Shown here: positions 18,254 to 27,501 of the stretch, piece after piece
Layout: each line of letters starts with the position of its first letter
Numbering within the stretch: position 1 is the first letter of the stretch
Assembly: GCF_013394085.1 (NCBI RefSeq)
Contig: NZ_CP040910.1
Location: forward strand, 964,310-1,028,309
Reading direction: 5' to 3'
Length of the DNA stretch: 64,000 nucleotides
From: Limosilactobacillus fermentum
Lineage (GTDB): Bacteria > Bacillota > Bacilli > Lactobacillales > Lactobacillaceae
Made by a program: the position numbers and the translations under genes
Notes under the pieces: generated by a model
Seen by the model: only the letters and a program-made list of their open reading frames with translations
The model's database searches: none
Told to the model about the DNA's origin: nothing

Positions 18254-18264
18254 CAATTGCCAGT

Positions 18265-18876
18265 CTACTTGCGGTTCTTGAGGTAGTGGCCCAGGCCGAA
18301 GGAAACCATCGATTCTTGGCCGTGGATGATCCGGTTGATGTTGCTACGGTGGCGGTAAATGACCACCGCCGTTAAAATACCAGCCACGGTCGCTAAGATA
18401 TAGTCGTGCATCACCAGGGCGATCACGAAGATGCTGGTAATCCCAATGATTGAGGCCGCCGAAGCCATCGAGGTGATTAGCAACACCGCTACGAAGATGG
18501 CGGAGGCCAGGAGAAACATTGGCGGATTGTAGGCCAAGAGGATCCCAGCCGAGGTGGCCACGGCCTTGCCGCCGTGGAAGTGGTCGAAGATAGAAACCGT
18601 GTGACCAAGGGAAGCAAAGATCCCAATCAACAAAGGGTTGATGTTGCTGTGGAAGAGGTAGGGTTGGCTAGCCGCCAAGGTCCCCTTTAAAATGTCCATG
18701 ACCAAGACCACCGTTCCCGCCTTGGGACCGAGGACCCGGTAGGTATTGGTGGTGCCAATGTTACCACTGCCTAACTGGCGGATGTCTTTATTATAGAAGT
18801 GTTGGCCGATCCAAAGCCCCGAGGGGATTGAGCCCAGTAAATAGGCAATGACGACCATCAGAATAATTTTTAGCAT
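18265..18876 (-). CDS. plsY: Acyl-phosphate:glycerol-3-phosphate acyltransferase
   Basis: 203-aa integral membrane enzyme with five predicted helices that makes lysophosphatidic acid from acyl-phosphate. Family motifs: AYLLGSIPSGLWIG, the glycine-rich GSGNIGTTNTYRVLG (phosphate binding) and FHGGKAVATSAGILL. plsY divergent from parE is a conserved arrangement in Lactobacillales. The start ATG at 18876 has AAAGGAG upstream. Confidence 0.95.
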   Translation of the reverse strand: MLKIILMVVIAYLLGSIPSGLWIGQHFYNKDIRQLGSGNIGTTNTYRVLGPKAGTVVLVMDILKGTLAASQPYLFHSNINPLLIGIFASLGHTVSIFDHFHGGKAVATSAGILLAYNPPMFLLASAIFVAVLLITSMASAASIIGITSIFVIALVMHDYILATVAGILTAVVIYRHRSNINRIIHGQESMVSFGLGHYLKNRK

Positions 18877-18950
18877 ACAGACGCTCCTTTGAATTATAGC
18901 TCACCTATCATAGCACCTTTTACTAGGTTCGACCATAAGGGAACGGGTGT

Positions 18951-18980
18951 TTGATTAAAATGGGCAGGGTGTGCTACACT
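18951..18980 (+). promoter_or_regulatory. Probable parE-parC promoter
   Basis: TTGATT (18951-18956), an 18-bp spacer and TACACT (18975-18980) with an upstream TG extension. The ~130-nt leader that follows contains a GC-rich segment (GGGCGCCGGC) but no clear terminator. Confidence 0.5.
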
Positions 18981-19107
18981 AATTAAGTGTAATTCAGCTG
19001 GGCGCCGGCTGGTCAATTCAAAAGATGATTTGAAATTGCGGCCGGAGTTAGCTATGATAAAAAATCGAATGCAAAAATGCAAATCCAAAATGTGAGGGGG
19101 CCCCTTT

Positions 19108-21105
19108 GTGGCACAAGAAGAATACAAGTACGACGCATCCTCGATCAAAATCCTGAAGGGACTGGAGGCGGTTCGCAAGCGGCCAGGGATGTACATTGGC
19201 TCGACCGATGCCCACGGGCTTCACCACCTAGTGTACGAAATCGTTGATAACGCCGTCGATGAAGCCCTGTCCGGTTTTGGTGACGAGATCAACGTGACGA
19301 TTGAACCAGACAACGCCATTACGGTACAAGACCATGGGCGGGGGATGCCAGTGGGGATGCACGAAAGCGGCAAGCCCACCCCGGAAGTCATCATGACCAT
19401 CCTTCACGCCGGGGGAAAATTCGGCCAAGCGGATGGCTACAAGAGCTCCGGGGGCCTGCACGGGGTTGGGGCCTCCGTAGTTAACGCCCTGTCTTCGAAG
19501 TTAACCCTAACGATCGTGCGGGACCACGTCCGCTACCAAGAGAAGTTTCGTGATGGTGGTCAACCAATCGGCACCCTAAAGGAACTGGGCAAGACCCGGG
19601 AAGGATCGGGAACCACGGTCACCTTTAAACCGGATCCCACGATCTTTTCGACCACCGTTTACGACTACCAAACCTTGGCAAGGCGCCTGCGCGAGTCCGC
19701 CTTCTTACTCAAGGGGGTTAAGATCACCCTGACCGACAAGCGGGAAGGAATGGAGCAAGAAGAGGTCTTTCAGTTTGAAAACGGGATTGAAGACTTCGTG
19801 GCCTACCTCAACGAAGATAAGGACACCCTCGGGAAGGTCTTTTCCTTTACCGGCACCCAAGACGGGGTCGAAGTCGACGTGGCCGCCCAGTACAACGATG
19901 GGTACACCGAAAACCTACTGAGCTTCGTCAACAACGTCCGTACCCCGGGTGGTGGGACCCACGAGGTCGGTTTCCGTGGTGCTTGGACCAAAACCTTTAA
20001 CGATTACGCCCGCAAGGTGGGGCTTTTAAAGGAGCGCGATAAGAACCTGGAGGGGACCGACGTCCGAGAGGGGCTGACCGCCGTTGTTTCCGTCCGGATT
20101 CCGGAGCGGATCCTGCAGTTTGAGGGGCAAACCAAGGGGAAGTTAGGGACGCCAGAGGCGCGCAAGATTGTTGATACGATCGTGTCCGAACAGTTAGGCT
20201 ACGCCCTGATGGAAAACAGTGACCTCGCCCAGTCACTAATTAAAAAAGCCTTACGGGCCCGGCAAGCCCGGGAAGCAGCCCGTAAGGCCCGCAACCAGTC
20301 CCGGTCTGGCAAGCGTAAGGGACGCAAGGAGCGTAACTTGTCCGGCAAGTTAACCCCCGCCCAATCTAAAAACAGCGCCAAAAACGAGCTGTTCTTAGTC
20401 GAAGGGGATTCGGCCGGTGGGAGTGCCAAGCAGGGGCGGGACCGCAAGTTCCAAGCCATCCTACCACTGCGCGGGAAGGTCTTAAACACCGAAAAGGCCA
20501 AGCTCGATGACGTGATGAAAAACGAGGAGCTTAACACGATCATTTACACGGTCGGGGCCGGGGTTGGAACCGAATTTAAGGTTGAAGACGCTAATTACGA
20601 CAAGATCATCATTATGACCGATGCCGACGACGACGGCGCCCACATCCAAATCCTCTTATTGACCTTCTTTTACAAGTACATGCGGCCAATGATTGAAGCA
20701 GGGCGGGTCTACATTGCCATGCCACCTCTGTACCGCCTACAAAAAGGGCGCGGTAAAAACACCAAGATCACCTACGCTTGGACCAATGATGAACTGACTA
20801 AGTTGACCAAAAAGGGCAGCAAGGGGACGTCTTTGCAGCGCTTTAAGGGGCTGGGGGAAATGAACGCCGACCAATTATGGGAGACGACGATGAACCCGGA
20901 AACCAGGACCCTGATTCGGGTGCGGATTGAAGACGCCGAATTAGCCGAAAAGCGAATTACCACTCTAATGGGTAACAAGGTTGAACCGCGGCGGGAGTGG
21001 ATCGATCAAAATGTCCACTTCACCATTAGCGACGACCAAGAAGCGGATGCCTTAGTGGAAGCTAAGGGCCAAGTGAGCCCCACGGTGACGACTTGGAACG
21101 AGTAA
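19108..21105 (+). CDS. parE: DNA topoisomerase IV subunit B
   Basis: 665 aa, ATPase subunit of the chromosome-decatenating enzyme. GHKL ATP site: EIVDNAVDEAL, DHGRGMPVG, SGGLHGVGASVVNALS. TOPRIM domain: EGDSAGGSAKQGRDRKFQ and DADDDGAHI. The C-terminus ends with the KGLGEMNADQLWETTMNPETR segment. It is called ParE and not GyrB because it is paired with ParC after plsY. It starts with GTG behind GAGGGGG. Confidence 0.95.
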   Translation: MAQEEYKYDASSIKILKGLEAVRKRPGMYIGSTDAHGLHHLVYEIVDNAVDEALSGFGDEINVTIEPDNAITVQDHGRGMPVGMHESGKPTPEVIMTILHAGGKFGQADGYKSSGGLHGVGASVVNALSSKLTLTIVRDHVRYQEKFRDGGQPIGTLKELGKTREGSGTTVTFKPDPTIFSTTVYDYQTLARRLRESAFLLKGVKITLTDKREGMEQEEVFQFENGIEDFVAYLNEDKDTLGKVFSFTGTQDGVEVDVAAQYNDGYTENLLSFVNNVRTPGGGTHEVGFRGAWTKTFNDYARKVGLLKERDKNLEGTDVREGLTAVVSVRIPERILQFEGQTKGKLGTPEARKIVDTIVSEQLGYALMENSDLAQSLIKKALRARQAREAARKARNQSRSGKRKGRKERNLSGKLTPAQSKNSAKNELFLVEGDSAGGSAKQGRDRKFQAILPLRGKVLNTEKAKLDDVMKNEELNTIIYTVGAGVGTEFKVEDANYDKIIIMTDADDDGAHIQILLLTFFYKYMRPMIEAGRVYIAMPPLYRLQKGRGKNTKITYAWTNDELTKLTKKGSKGTSLQRFKGLGEMNADQLWETTMNPETRTLIRVRIEDAELAEKRITTLMGNKVEPRREWIDQNVHFTISDDQEADALVEAKGQVSPTVTTWNE

Positions 21106-21121
21106 AGAAAGGATGACGCCA

Positions 21122-23590
21122 GTGGCTGATACACGCATTGAAGAATTAACCCTCGAACAAATTATGGGCGACCGCTTTGGCCGCTACTCTAAGTCCATCA
21201 TTCAAGAACGGGCCCTCCCCGATATTCGCGATGGGCTCAAGCCGGTTCAGCGCCGGATCCTGTTTGCCATGAACAAGGATGGCAATACTTACGATAAGGG
21301 CTTTCGCAAGTCGGCCAAGGCGGTCGGGAACGTGATGGGGAACTTCCACCCCCACGGTGATTCATCGATCTACGAGGCCCTAGTCCGGTTAAGTCAGGAC
21401 TGGAAGTTACGGGAACCTTTAATTGAAATGCACGGGAATAACGGGTCAATGGACGGTGACCCGGCTGCCGCCATGCGCTACACCGAGGCCCGCTTATCAA
21501 AGATCGCCGGGCGGATGCTCGAAGACATTGACAAAGACACCGTTGAAATGACTTTGAACTTTGACGACACCGAAAAGGAACCGGTCGTTTTACCCGCCCG
21601 GATCCCCAACCTCTTCGTCAACGGGGCGACCGGGATTTCCGCCGGGTACGCCACCGAAATTCCCACCCATAACCTAGGCGAATTAATCGACGCTTTAATT
21701 TACCTGTTGGCCCACCCGGCTGCCAGCCTCGATGACCTAATGAAGTTTGTTCCCGGACCGGATTTTCCGACCGGGGCGATTATTCAAGGAAAAGACGGGA
21801 TCAAGAAGGCTTACGAAACCGGACGCGGACGAGTAGTTGTGCGGGCTAAAACCAGCATCGAAACCCTTCGCGGGGGCCGGGAACAAATCGTGGTGACCGA
21901 AATCCCCTACGAAGTCAATAAGGCTCAGTTAATGAAGCGGATCACCGACCTGCGCTTAAACAAAAAGGTCGAGGGGATTGCCGACGCCCGCGACGAAACC
22001 GACCGGACCGGGTTAAGGATCGCCATTGAGCTCAAGCGAGGCGTTGATGCCCAGGGGGTCTTGAACTACCTACTCAAAAACACCGACCTGCAAATCAATT
22101 ACAACTTCAACATGGTGGCCATTGATGACCAACGTCCGGTCCGGGTGGGGCTAAAGCACTACTTGGCTTCTTACCTCGCCTTTCAAAAGGAGGTCATTAC
22201 TCGCCGGACCCGCTTCGACTTACGGCGGGCCCAGAGCCGCCTCCACATCGTCGAAGGTTTAATCAAGGCCCTGTCGATTTTAGACCAGGTGATTGCGACC
22301 ATCCGGGCCTCCAAGAACCGCAAGGACGCCCAGCAAAACTTGGTGGCGGCCTACGACTTTACCCCGACGCAGGCAGAAGCGATTGTCGCCTTGCAACTCT
22401 ACCGGTTGACCAACACCGACGTTACCGCCTTAGAACAAGAGCAAGCCAAGTTAACCGAGCGAATCGAAAACTTCAAGCGGATCCTGACGGACGAAAAAAC
22501 CTTGGACCGGGTCTTGAAACGGGAGATGCAGGCGATCAAAAAGGAATTTGCCAACCCACGGCGGACCCAGATCGAGGACACCGTCCAAAAGTTGACTGTT
22601 GACACCCGGGTGACGGTCGCCGATGAAGAAGTGATCGTTTTAGTGTCGGCGGCTGGCTACATCAAGCGCTCGTCGATTCGTTCCTTTAAGGCCTCTGAAG
22701 TGGGAGATAACGGGTTACGGGAAGACGATTACCCACTCCTCTTGGAGCAAACGACCACCCTGAGCCACCTCTACATGTTTACCAACCAGGGCCGCTTTAT
22801 TTACCGGCCGGTTCACGAACTGACCGACGCCCGTTGGAAGGACACTGGTGAGCACCTATCGCAGACGATTGACTTGGACGACGATGAGGTAATCGTCAAG
22901 GCCATGCTGTTGGATAAGCTCGACTTACCAGGGACCTTCATTTTTGCCACCTCCGATGGGCAAGTTAAGCAGAGCGCCCTAAGTGATTACCAACCGGGTT
23001 CGCGCTACAAGACCCACGCCTCGGTAGCGATCAAGCTTCGTGAAGGGGCACAGGTCGTCAGCGTGGACTACTTTGAACCTGAACAAGCCGGCCAGTCCGT
23101 TCTCGCCATTAGCCGGGAGGGTTACGCCCTGCGGTTTGCCGTTGAAGACGTGCCGGTCACTGGGGTTCGGACCGCCGGGGTTCGGGCCATTAACCTCAAG
23201 GAGGACGACCAACTGGTGGGGATCTCCTTGGCTGGCGACGGGGACCACTTAGGGCTGGTCACCCAGCGGGGCGCCTTCAAGGAAATGGCGGTCAGCGACC
23301 TCGAAGTCGGCGCCCGGGCAAGGCGGGGGAACCTGGTCTTGCACCGCTTGAAGAAGAATCCGCACCAAGTGGTTGCCTTTGTTACCCACCCCGCTGATTT
23401 TACCGGCGCCCTTGAGATTATCACCAACCGCCCGGCCTTCCAGGACGTTTTAGTGGCTGAACAACGGTTGGGGACCACCCAGTCTAATGGGAGCTTCGTG
23501 GTTGACACGGACACCCAAGGCGTTCCGGTCACCCTGCGCGAAAAGCTGATTGCCAAGGTGTCGGAGGGCGAAGAAATCGAATTACTGTAA
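21122..23590 (+). CDS. parC: DNA topoisomerase IV subunit A
   Basis: 822 aa from GTG 21122, chosen because AAAGGA is 9 nt upstream; the ATG at 21113 overlaps that site. The breakage-reunion domain has the catalytic Tyr in AAAMRYTEARLS (~120), with the quinolone-determining HPHGDSSIYEAL (~77-88) showing the wild-type Ser. A coiled-coil tower and a C-terminal beta-pinwheel follow. With ParE it forms the A2B2 enzyme. The gap to parE is 16 bp. Confidence 0.94.
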   Translation: MADTRIEELTLEQIMGDRFGRYSKSIIQERALPDIRDGLKPVQRRILFAMNKDGNTYDKGFRKSAKAVGNVMGNFHPHGDSSIYEALVRLSQDWKLREPLIEMHGNNGSMDGDPAAAMRYTEARLSKIAGRMLEDIDKDTVEMTLNFDDTEKEPVVLPARIPNLFVNGATGISAGYATEIPTHNLGELIDALIYLLAHPAASLDDLMKFVPGPDFPTGAIIQGKDGIKKAYETGRGRVVVRAKTSIETLRGGREQIVVTEIPYEVNKAQLMKRITDLRLNKKVEGIADARDETDRTGLRIAIELKRGVDAQGVLNYLLKNTDLQINYNFNMVAIDDQRPVRVGLKHYLASYLAFQKEVITRRTRFDLRRAQSRLHIVEGLIKALSILDQVIATIRASKNRKDAQQNLVAAYDFTPTQAEAIVALQLYRLTNTDVTALEQEQAKLTERIENFKRILTDEKTLDRVLKREMQAIKKEFANPRRTQIEDTVQKLTVDTRVTVADEEVIVLVSAAGYIKRSSIRSFKASEVGDNGLREDDYPLLLEQTTTLSHLYMFTNQGRFIYRPVHELTDARWKDTGEHLSQTIDLDDDEVIVKAMLLDKLDLPGTFIFATSDGQVKQSALSDYQPGSRYKTHASVAIKLREGAQVVSVDYFEPEQAGQSVLAISREGYALRFAVEDVPVTGVRTAGVRAINLKEDDQLVGISLAGDGDHLGLVTQRGAFKEMAVSDLEVGARARRGNLVLHRLKKNPHQVVAFVTHPADFTGALEIITNRPAFQDVLVAEQRLGTTQSNGSFVVDTDTQGVPVTLREKLIAKVSEGEEIELL

Positions 23591-23655
23591 ACCACCCCTA
23601 AAAACGCCTATAATAATGGTGTGTAATCGCTCAATTTAGACGAGAGGTGTTAAAC

Positions 23656-24171
23656 ATGAAAAAGAACTTTAACTTAAAGGCCGCCATCAAGGCGGGGACG
23701 GCAGCGGGGCTAATTTCCGGGCTGGTTAAATTAGGCTGGGAAGACGTCTTACCACCACGGACACCGGAACGCAACGCCACCAACCCACCCCAACGCTTGT
23801 TAGAGCAACTGGGGATGTCACCGAACCTCACCCACTCGACCTACACTTATTCTGACCAGGAAATGCCGTGGGTATCGTTTATCGTCCACTTCGGCTTTTC
23901 GGTCTCCTTTGGGATCATTTACGAGGTGTTGGTCGAAAACTCTCAGTACCTAAAGAAGGGCTACGGGACCATCTTCGGCTTGGCGGTCTGGGTGGCCTTC
24001 CACCTCGGGATTATGCCAGCAATGGGGACCGTCCCGTCGGCGAAGGAACAGCCTAAAGAAGAGCACCTGTCGGAAGCCTTGGGTCACATCGCTTGGATGT
24101 GGACTAATGACATTGTCGGCCGCGAACTTTACCGGCGCCTAACCGAAGCCAAGCAAGAACAAAAGGCCTAG
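23656..24171 (+). CDS. YagU family (DUF1440) membrane protein
   Basis: 171 aa from ATG 23656 (GAGAGGTG upstream). It begins with a glycine-rich hydrophobic helix (AAIKAGTAAGLISGLVKLGWEDVLPPRTPERN) and has further membrane segments around WVSFIVHFGFSVSFGIIYEVL and LAVWVAFHLGIMPAMGTVP, ending in HIAWMWTNDIVGRELYRRL. These match YagU, an inner-membrane protein linked in E. coli to acid tolerance; the role here is inferred from family only. A TATAAT lies ~35 bp upstream, giving it its own promoter. Confidence 0.82.
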   Translation: MKKNFNLKAAIKAGTAAGLISGLVKLGWEDVLPPRTPERNATNPPQRLLEQLGMSPNLTHSTYTYSDQEMPWVSFIVHFGFSVSFGIIYEVLVENSQYLKKGYGTIFGLAVWVAFHLGIMPAMGTVPSAKEQPKEEHLSEALGHIAWMWTNDIVGRELYRRLTEAKQEQKA

Positions 24172-24240
24172 GGGTGTAGCGGTAGCTTTTTTGAAAAAGC
24201 CATGCACGCCCCGGGGCTGCATGCTAAAATATGTAATATC
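24172..24240. other. Structured intergenic segment before ppaC
   Basis: Two overlapping inverted repeats are seen: AGCTTTTT with AAAAAGC nested in GGGGTGT/ACGCCCC, and CATGCACGCCCC with GGGGCTGCATG (one bulge). This may combine the yagU-like gene terminator with ppaC leader structure. Confidence 0.35.
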
Positions 24241-24281
24241 AGCGAAGTGAAATTCGTTAAATTTGAGGAGGAATCCTAGAC

Positions 24282-25214
24282 ATGAGTAAAGAGTTAGTTT
24301 TTGGACACCAAAAGCCGGATACGGACACGATCGCCGCTGCAATGGCCTTTTCTTACTACCAAAACCAATTGGGGTACGAAACGGAAGCCGTTGCCCTCGG
24401 CGAAGTCAATGACGAAACCAAGTTCGCCCTGAATAAGTTCGGGATGCAAGCACCACGGGTGGTTGAAACGGTGGCTAATGAAGTTGACGCCGTAATGTTG
24501 GTTGACCACAACGAACCAGCCCAAAGCGTTGCCGACTTGGATCAAGTAACGGTTACCCACCTGATTGACCACCACCGTTTGAACGGCTTTAACACCGCCC
24601 AACCGCTGTGGGCAACCCTACGGCCGTACGGGTGTGTTTCCACGATCATCACGGAACTGTTCCAAGACGCCCACATTGACATTCCGCAAAACCTGGCCGG
24701 GATGATGCTTTCGGCCATCATTTCCGACACGCTCTTGCTCAAGTCACCAACCACGACCGACCACGATGGGGAAGCCGTTAAGCACTTAGCTAAGGTTGCG
24801 GGGGTTGATTACGAAGAATACGGCCTGCAAATGTTAAAGGCCGGCACCAACCTGGCTGCCAAGAGTGACGAAGCAATCGTTGACGGCGACGCCAAGACCT
24901 TTGAACTGGCGGACAGCAAGGTGCGGATTGGGCAAGTTAACACGGTTGACTTAGACGATGTCTTCTCCCGCCAAGAGGGAATCGAAGCCGCTATGCAAGC
25001 CCTGATGGACGAAAACGGTTACGACACCTTTGTTCTGATCGTGACCAACATCTTGAACAGCGACTCCGACCTCTTGGCCCTCGGTGCCAACCTTGACAAG
25101 GTGGAAGCCGCCTTTGACAAGAAGTTAAATGACCAAAAGCGGATGAACCTGCCGGGCGTAGTTTCCCGTAAGAAGCAAGTTGTTCCACCGTTGACTAAGG
25201 CCTTCGAAGGCTAG
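24282..25214 (+). CDS. ppaC: Manganese-dependent inorganic pyrophosphatase
   Basis: 310 aa, DHH family II pyrophosphatase that hydrolyses PPi in the cytoplasm. Metal ligands lie in GHQKPDTDT (His, two Asp), VDHNE and the DHH motif [10 protein letters not shown]; the C-terminal DHHA2 domain ends with [15 protein letters not shown] (substrate-binding Arg-Lys-Lys). GAGGAGG precedes the ATG. It is monocistronic with its own terminator. Confidence 0.96.
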   Translation: MSKELVFGHQKPDTDTIAAAMAFSYYQNQLGYETEAVALGEVNDETKFALNKFGMQAPRVVETVANEVDAVMLVDHNEPAQSVADLDQVTVTHLIDHHRLNGFNTAQPLWATLRPYGCVSTIITELFQDAHIDIPQNLAGMMLSAIISDTLLLKSPTTTDHDGEAVKHLAKVAGVDYEEYGLQMLKAGTNLAAKSDEAIVDGDAKTFELADSKVRIGQVNTVDLDDVFSRQEGIEAAMQALMDENGYDTFVLIVTNILNSDSDLLALGANLDKVEAAFDKKLNDQKRMNLPGVVSRKKQVVPPLTKAFEG

Positions 25215-25235
25215 TAGTACATTAAAATGAACCTA

Positions 25236-25273
25236 GGGGCTTGGAGAACGAGGCATTCTCCAAGCCCCTTATT
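25236..25273 (+). terminator. ppaC terminator
   Basis: GGGGCTTGGAGAA pairs with TTCTCCAAGCCCC (25236-25268), followed by a T-rich run. Confidence 0.88.
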
Positions 25274-25407
25274 CGTTTACCGCTTTTTCGGTGCGCGAGC
25301 CGGGAAGGACCTCGGTGGTTGGTGAGCATTAAAGTTGTGCTTACTTAAAATAAGGGTAAAATAAAGACAATTGCATGGATGCCTGAACGAATAAAGGAGT
25401 GATTAGC

Positions 25408-25800
25408 GTGGATCTGACTTTTACTGAGGCGGCAAAGGAACGGGTGGCCCGTTACCTTTCCCCCGACAAGAAGATTATCTTAGATTACGATGACGGTGTA
25501 GGTCCGTTTTCCAAGCTGGGCGATTGTTCGCTTGCGGCCAACTACAAGCTGATCTTTGTGGATAAGGATGCTGATTTACCGGACTTTGACGCCCACTTCC
25601 CGTCCAACCTCGGTGACGTGTACTACAAGGGCTTTGACGCCCCACAATACACCGACGGGATGGAACTACGTTTTAACCCGACTTACTTTGTGATGTCCTT
25701 GACCTCGCCACACGGGGTTTTAACTGATAGCGTGGAGATCCTCGACGTTACCGAACCAGTCAACGCCAACGCCACCCAGGGCACGACCCACGATTGCTAG
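25408..25800 (+). CDS. HesB/IscA-like iron-sulfur cluster biosynthesis family protein
   Basis: 130 aa from GTG 25408 (AAAGGAG upstream). The fold-level pattern LTFTEAAKERVARYL plus YKLIFVDKDADLPDF matches the lactobacillar Fe-S biosynthesis (HesB-like) family. The three Cys of true IscA scaffolds are not all present: only a Cys in LGDCSL and one as the penultimate residue are visible. A role as Fe-S carrier is therefore uncertain. It lies 9 nt upstream of msrB and probably shares its transcript. Confidence 0.7.
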   Translation: MDLTFTEAAKERVARYLSPDKKIILDYDDGVGPFSKLGDCSLAANYKLIFVDKDADLPDFDAHFPSNLGDVYYKGFDAPQYTDGMELRFNPTYFVMSLTSPHGVLTDSVEILDVTEPVNANATQGTTHDC

Positions 25801-25809
25801 GAGGACGCA

Positions 25810-26235
25810 ATGGAAGACAAGCAAGCAGCGCTAAAGAAGCTGACGCCGACCCAGTTTGCGGTTACCCAAGAGGCGGCCACCGAACGCCCCTTCACCGGTA
25901 AGTACGATGATTTTTATGAAGAGGGATTGTATGTCGACGTTGTGTCGGGGGAACCGCTCTTCTCGTCTAAGGATAAGTATGACGCCGGCTGCGGTTGGCC
26001 GTCCTTTACTAAACCGGTCACGAAGCTCACCATGAACCGCGACCAGTCGTTTGGCATGGAACGGACTGAGGTGCGCTCTAAGGAGGCCGATTCCCACCTG
26101 GGTCACGTCTTTACCGATGGTCCGGTCGACCGAGGCGGCCTCCGCTACTGCATCAATTCGGCGGCCCTGCGCTTCATCCCGGTTGCTGAGTTAGAAGAAG
26201 CCGGTTACGGTCAGTACCGATCATTGTTTGAATAG
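25810..26235 (+). CDS. msrB: Peptide-methionine (R)-S-oxide reductase
   Basis: 141 aa; repairs the R-sulfoxide of methionine in proteins. The catalytic Cys is in [11 protein letters not shown] and the substrate His region is [20 protein letters not shown] is also typical. The two CxxC zinc-binding pairs of many MsrB enzymes are absent, so this is the zinc-free form. It starts after TAGGAGG and is followed by a terminator. Confidence 0.95.
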   Translation: MEDKQAALKKLTPTQFAVTQEAATERPFTGKYDDFYEEGLYVDVVSGEPLFSSKDKYDAGCGWPSFTKPVTKLTMNRDQSFGMERTEVRSKEADSHLGHVFTDGPVDRGGLRYCINSAALRFIPVAELEEAGYGQYRSLFE

Positions 26236-26245
26236 TACAGGAGTG

Positions 26246-26283
26246 AAAGGGAACTGGGTTCGTTTGGCCCAGGGCCCTTTTTA
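26246..26283 (+). terminator. msrB terminator
   Basis: AAAGGGaaCTGGG pairs with CCCAGGGCCCTTT and runs into TTTTT. Confidence 0.8.
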
Positions 26284-26387
26284 AATTTCAGCTACTGGAA
26301 AACTGTAGGCCTAAATTAACTAGCCCTTTCCTTTTGACCCGGTCAGCGTATAATTAACAAGAAATAATGAATAAAGGGGGACCGTTG

Positions 26388-26897
26388 ATGATTAATTTTC
26401 GTCAAGCAACGCTAGCCGACTTACCAACCATTGTCGCAATCTACAACCAAACCATTGCCCCCCACGCGGTGACGGCGGACATGGAGCCCGTGACGGTCGA
26501 ACAGCGGCGGGGGTGGTTTAACTCCTTTAGCGACGATCACCCGCTCTGGGTCGTTGAAGATGGTGGCCAAGTGATTGGGTGGGTGGGTCTGGAGCCCTTT
26601 TATGGACGGGCCGCCTACCGCCACACCGCCGAGGTGGCAATTTACTTTGACCAGGCCGTTCGCCACCAGGGGTTAGGCACTAAGGCGCTGGCCTTTATGG
26701 AAAGCCAACTAGCCGCCTGCGAGATCACGGCGGTGGTCGCTTACATCTTTGGCACCAATCAGGCTAGCCAGGCCCTCTTCAAGAAGTTCGGCTACCAAAA
26801 GTGGGGGGCCTTTCCGGGGGTGGCTAGCTTCCCGGACAAAACTCAGGACCTGGTTTTCTTTGGCAAGCGTTACGATGAGGAAAAAAATGATGAGTAA
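26388..26897 (+). CDS. GNAT N-acetyltransferase, phosphinothricin-acetyltransferase type
   Basis: 169 aa from ATG 26388 (GGGGG upstream; an earlier in-frame ATG at 26367 overlaps the ribosome binding site). GNAT motifs: INFRQATLADLPTIVAIYN start, AEVAIYFDQAVRHQGLGTKAL (acetyl-CoA pyrophosphate loop Q-x-x-G-x-G/A) and QASQALFKKFGYQKWG. The arrangement, including the TVEQRRGWF segment, is that of the Pat/bar group; the natural substrate may be a small amine or methionine analogue. It overlaps the next gene by ~8 bp. Confidence 0.85.
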   Translation: MINFRQATLADLPTIVAIYNQTIAPHAVTADMEPVTVEQRRGWFNSFSDDHPLWVVEDGGQVIGWVGLEPFYGRAAYRHTAEVAIYFDQAVRHQGLGTKALAFMESQLAACEITAVVAYIFGTNQASQALFKKFGYQKWGAFPGVASFPDKTQDLVFFGKRYDEEKNDE

Positions 26898-27345
26898 ACA
26901 AGCAGATTACCAATTACTTTACCAGCAAGCCTTAGCCCTCTTTGAAGGGGAAACCGATTGGATCGCCAACGCCAGTAACCTGGCGGCCCTCCTCTATAAC
27001 GGCTTAGCTGACGTTAACTTCGCCGGCTTTTACCGCGTTCAGGACGGTGAATTGATCTTGGGTCCCTTCCAAGGACAGGTGGCTTGCGTGCACATCGCCT
27101 TTGGTAGCGGGGTTTGCGGGACTGCCGCCCAAATGGGGAAAACCCAATTGGTGAAAGATGTCCACCAGTTTGCCGGCCACATTGCCTGTGACGCTGCCTC
27201 AAACTCGGAAATTGTGGTGCCAATTTATCAGGGCGACAAACTCTGGGGGGTCTTAGACATTGACAGCCCTAAGCTCGCCCGGTTTGATCAGGAGGACCAA
27301 GCCGGTCTGGAAAGGTTAGCACCCCTCTTTTTGCCCGGCGCCTGA
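26890..27345 (+). CDS. Free methionine-(R)-sulfoxide reductase, GAF domain
   Basis: 151 aa; reduces free Met-R-sulfoxide, the substrate MsrA/MsrB handle poorly. The single GAF domain has the fRMsr cysteines in GVCGTAAQMGK and HIACDAASNSEIVVPI, plus GVLDIDSP near the end. Two tandem ATGs (26887, 26890) follow GAGGA; the second is chosen. Overlap with the GNAT gene suggests coupling. The stop codon abuts the -35 box of the next promoter. Confidence 0.85.
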   Translation: MSKQADYQLLYQQALALFEGETDWIANASNLAALLYNGLADVNFAGFYRVQDGELILGPFQGQVACVHIAFGSGVCGTAAQMGKTQLVKDVHQFAGHIACDAASNSEIVVPIYQGDKLWGVLDIDSPKLARFDQEDQAGLERLAPLFLPGA

Positions 27346-27373
27346 TTGACAACCGGCGGGGGACTGTTATAAT
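27346..27373 (+). promoter_or_regulatory. Consensus sigma-A promoter for codBA
   Basis: TTGACA (27346-27351), 16-bp spacer, TATAAT (27368-27373). It is the closest to consensus of the promoters I found in this window. Confidence 0.85.
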
Positions 27374-27403
27374 TGAATAAACGAAAATACGAAAGTCTTT
27401 AAC

Positions 27404-27487
27404 GACGTCCAGAGAGGCGGCGAAGACGACAAAGGATGGGTGTAGTCCCGTCATTTAGAATCCTCGCCACCCGGGCGGGGATTTTTT
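27404..27487 (+). promoter_or_regulatory. PyrR-binding transcription attenuator
   Basis: GTCCAGAGAGGC (within 27404-27427) is the core of the PyrR-binding loop found in pyrimidine leaders. It is followed by an intrinsic terminator (AATCCTCGCC with GGGCGGGGATT, 27459-27482, then T-run). By the known mechanism, PyrR with UMP stabilises the anti-antiterminator and stops transcription, so the downstream cytosine genes should be on when uridine nucleotides are low. Confidence 0.85.
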
Positions 27488-27501
27488 TGAAGGAGAACAA
27501 A

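Noticed and set aside
24172..24240. Riboswitch before ppaC
   Set aside because: The hairpins are symmetrical GC palindromes without a conserved-looking single-stranded core, more like a terminator.
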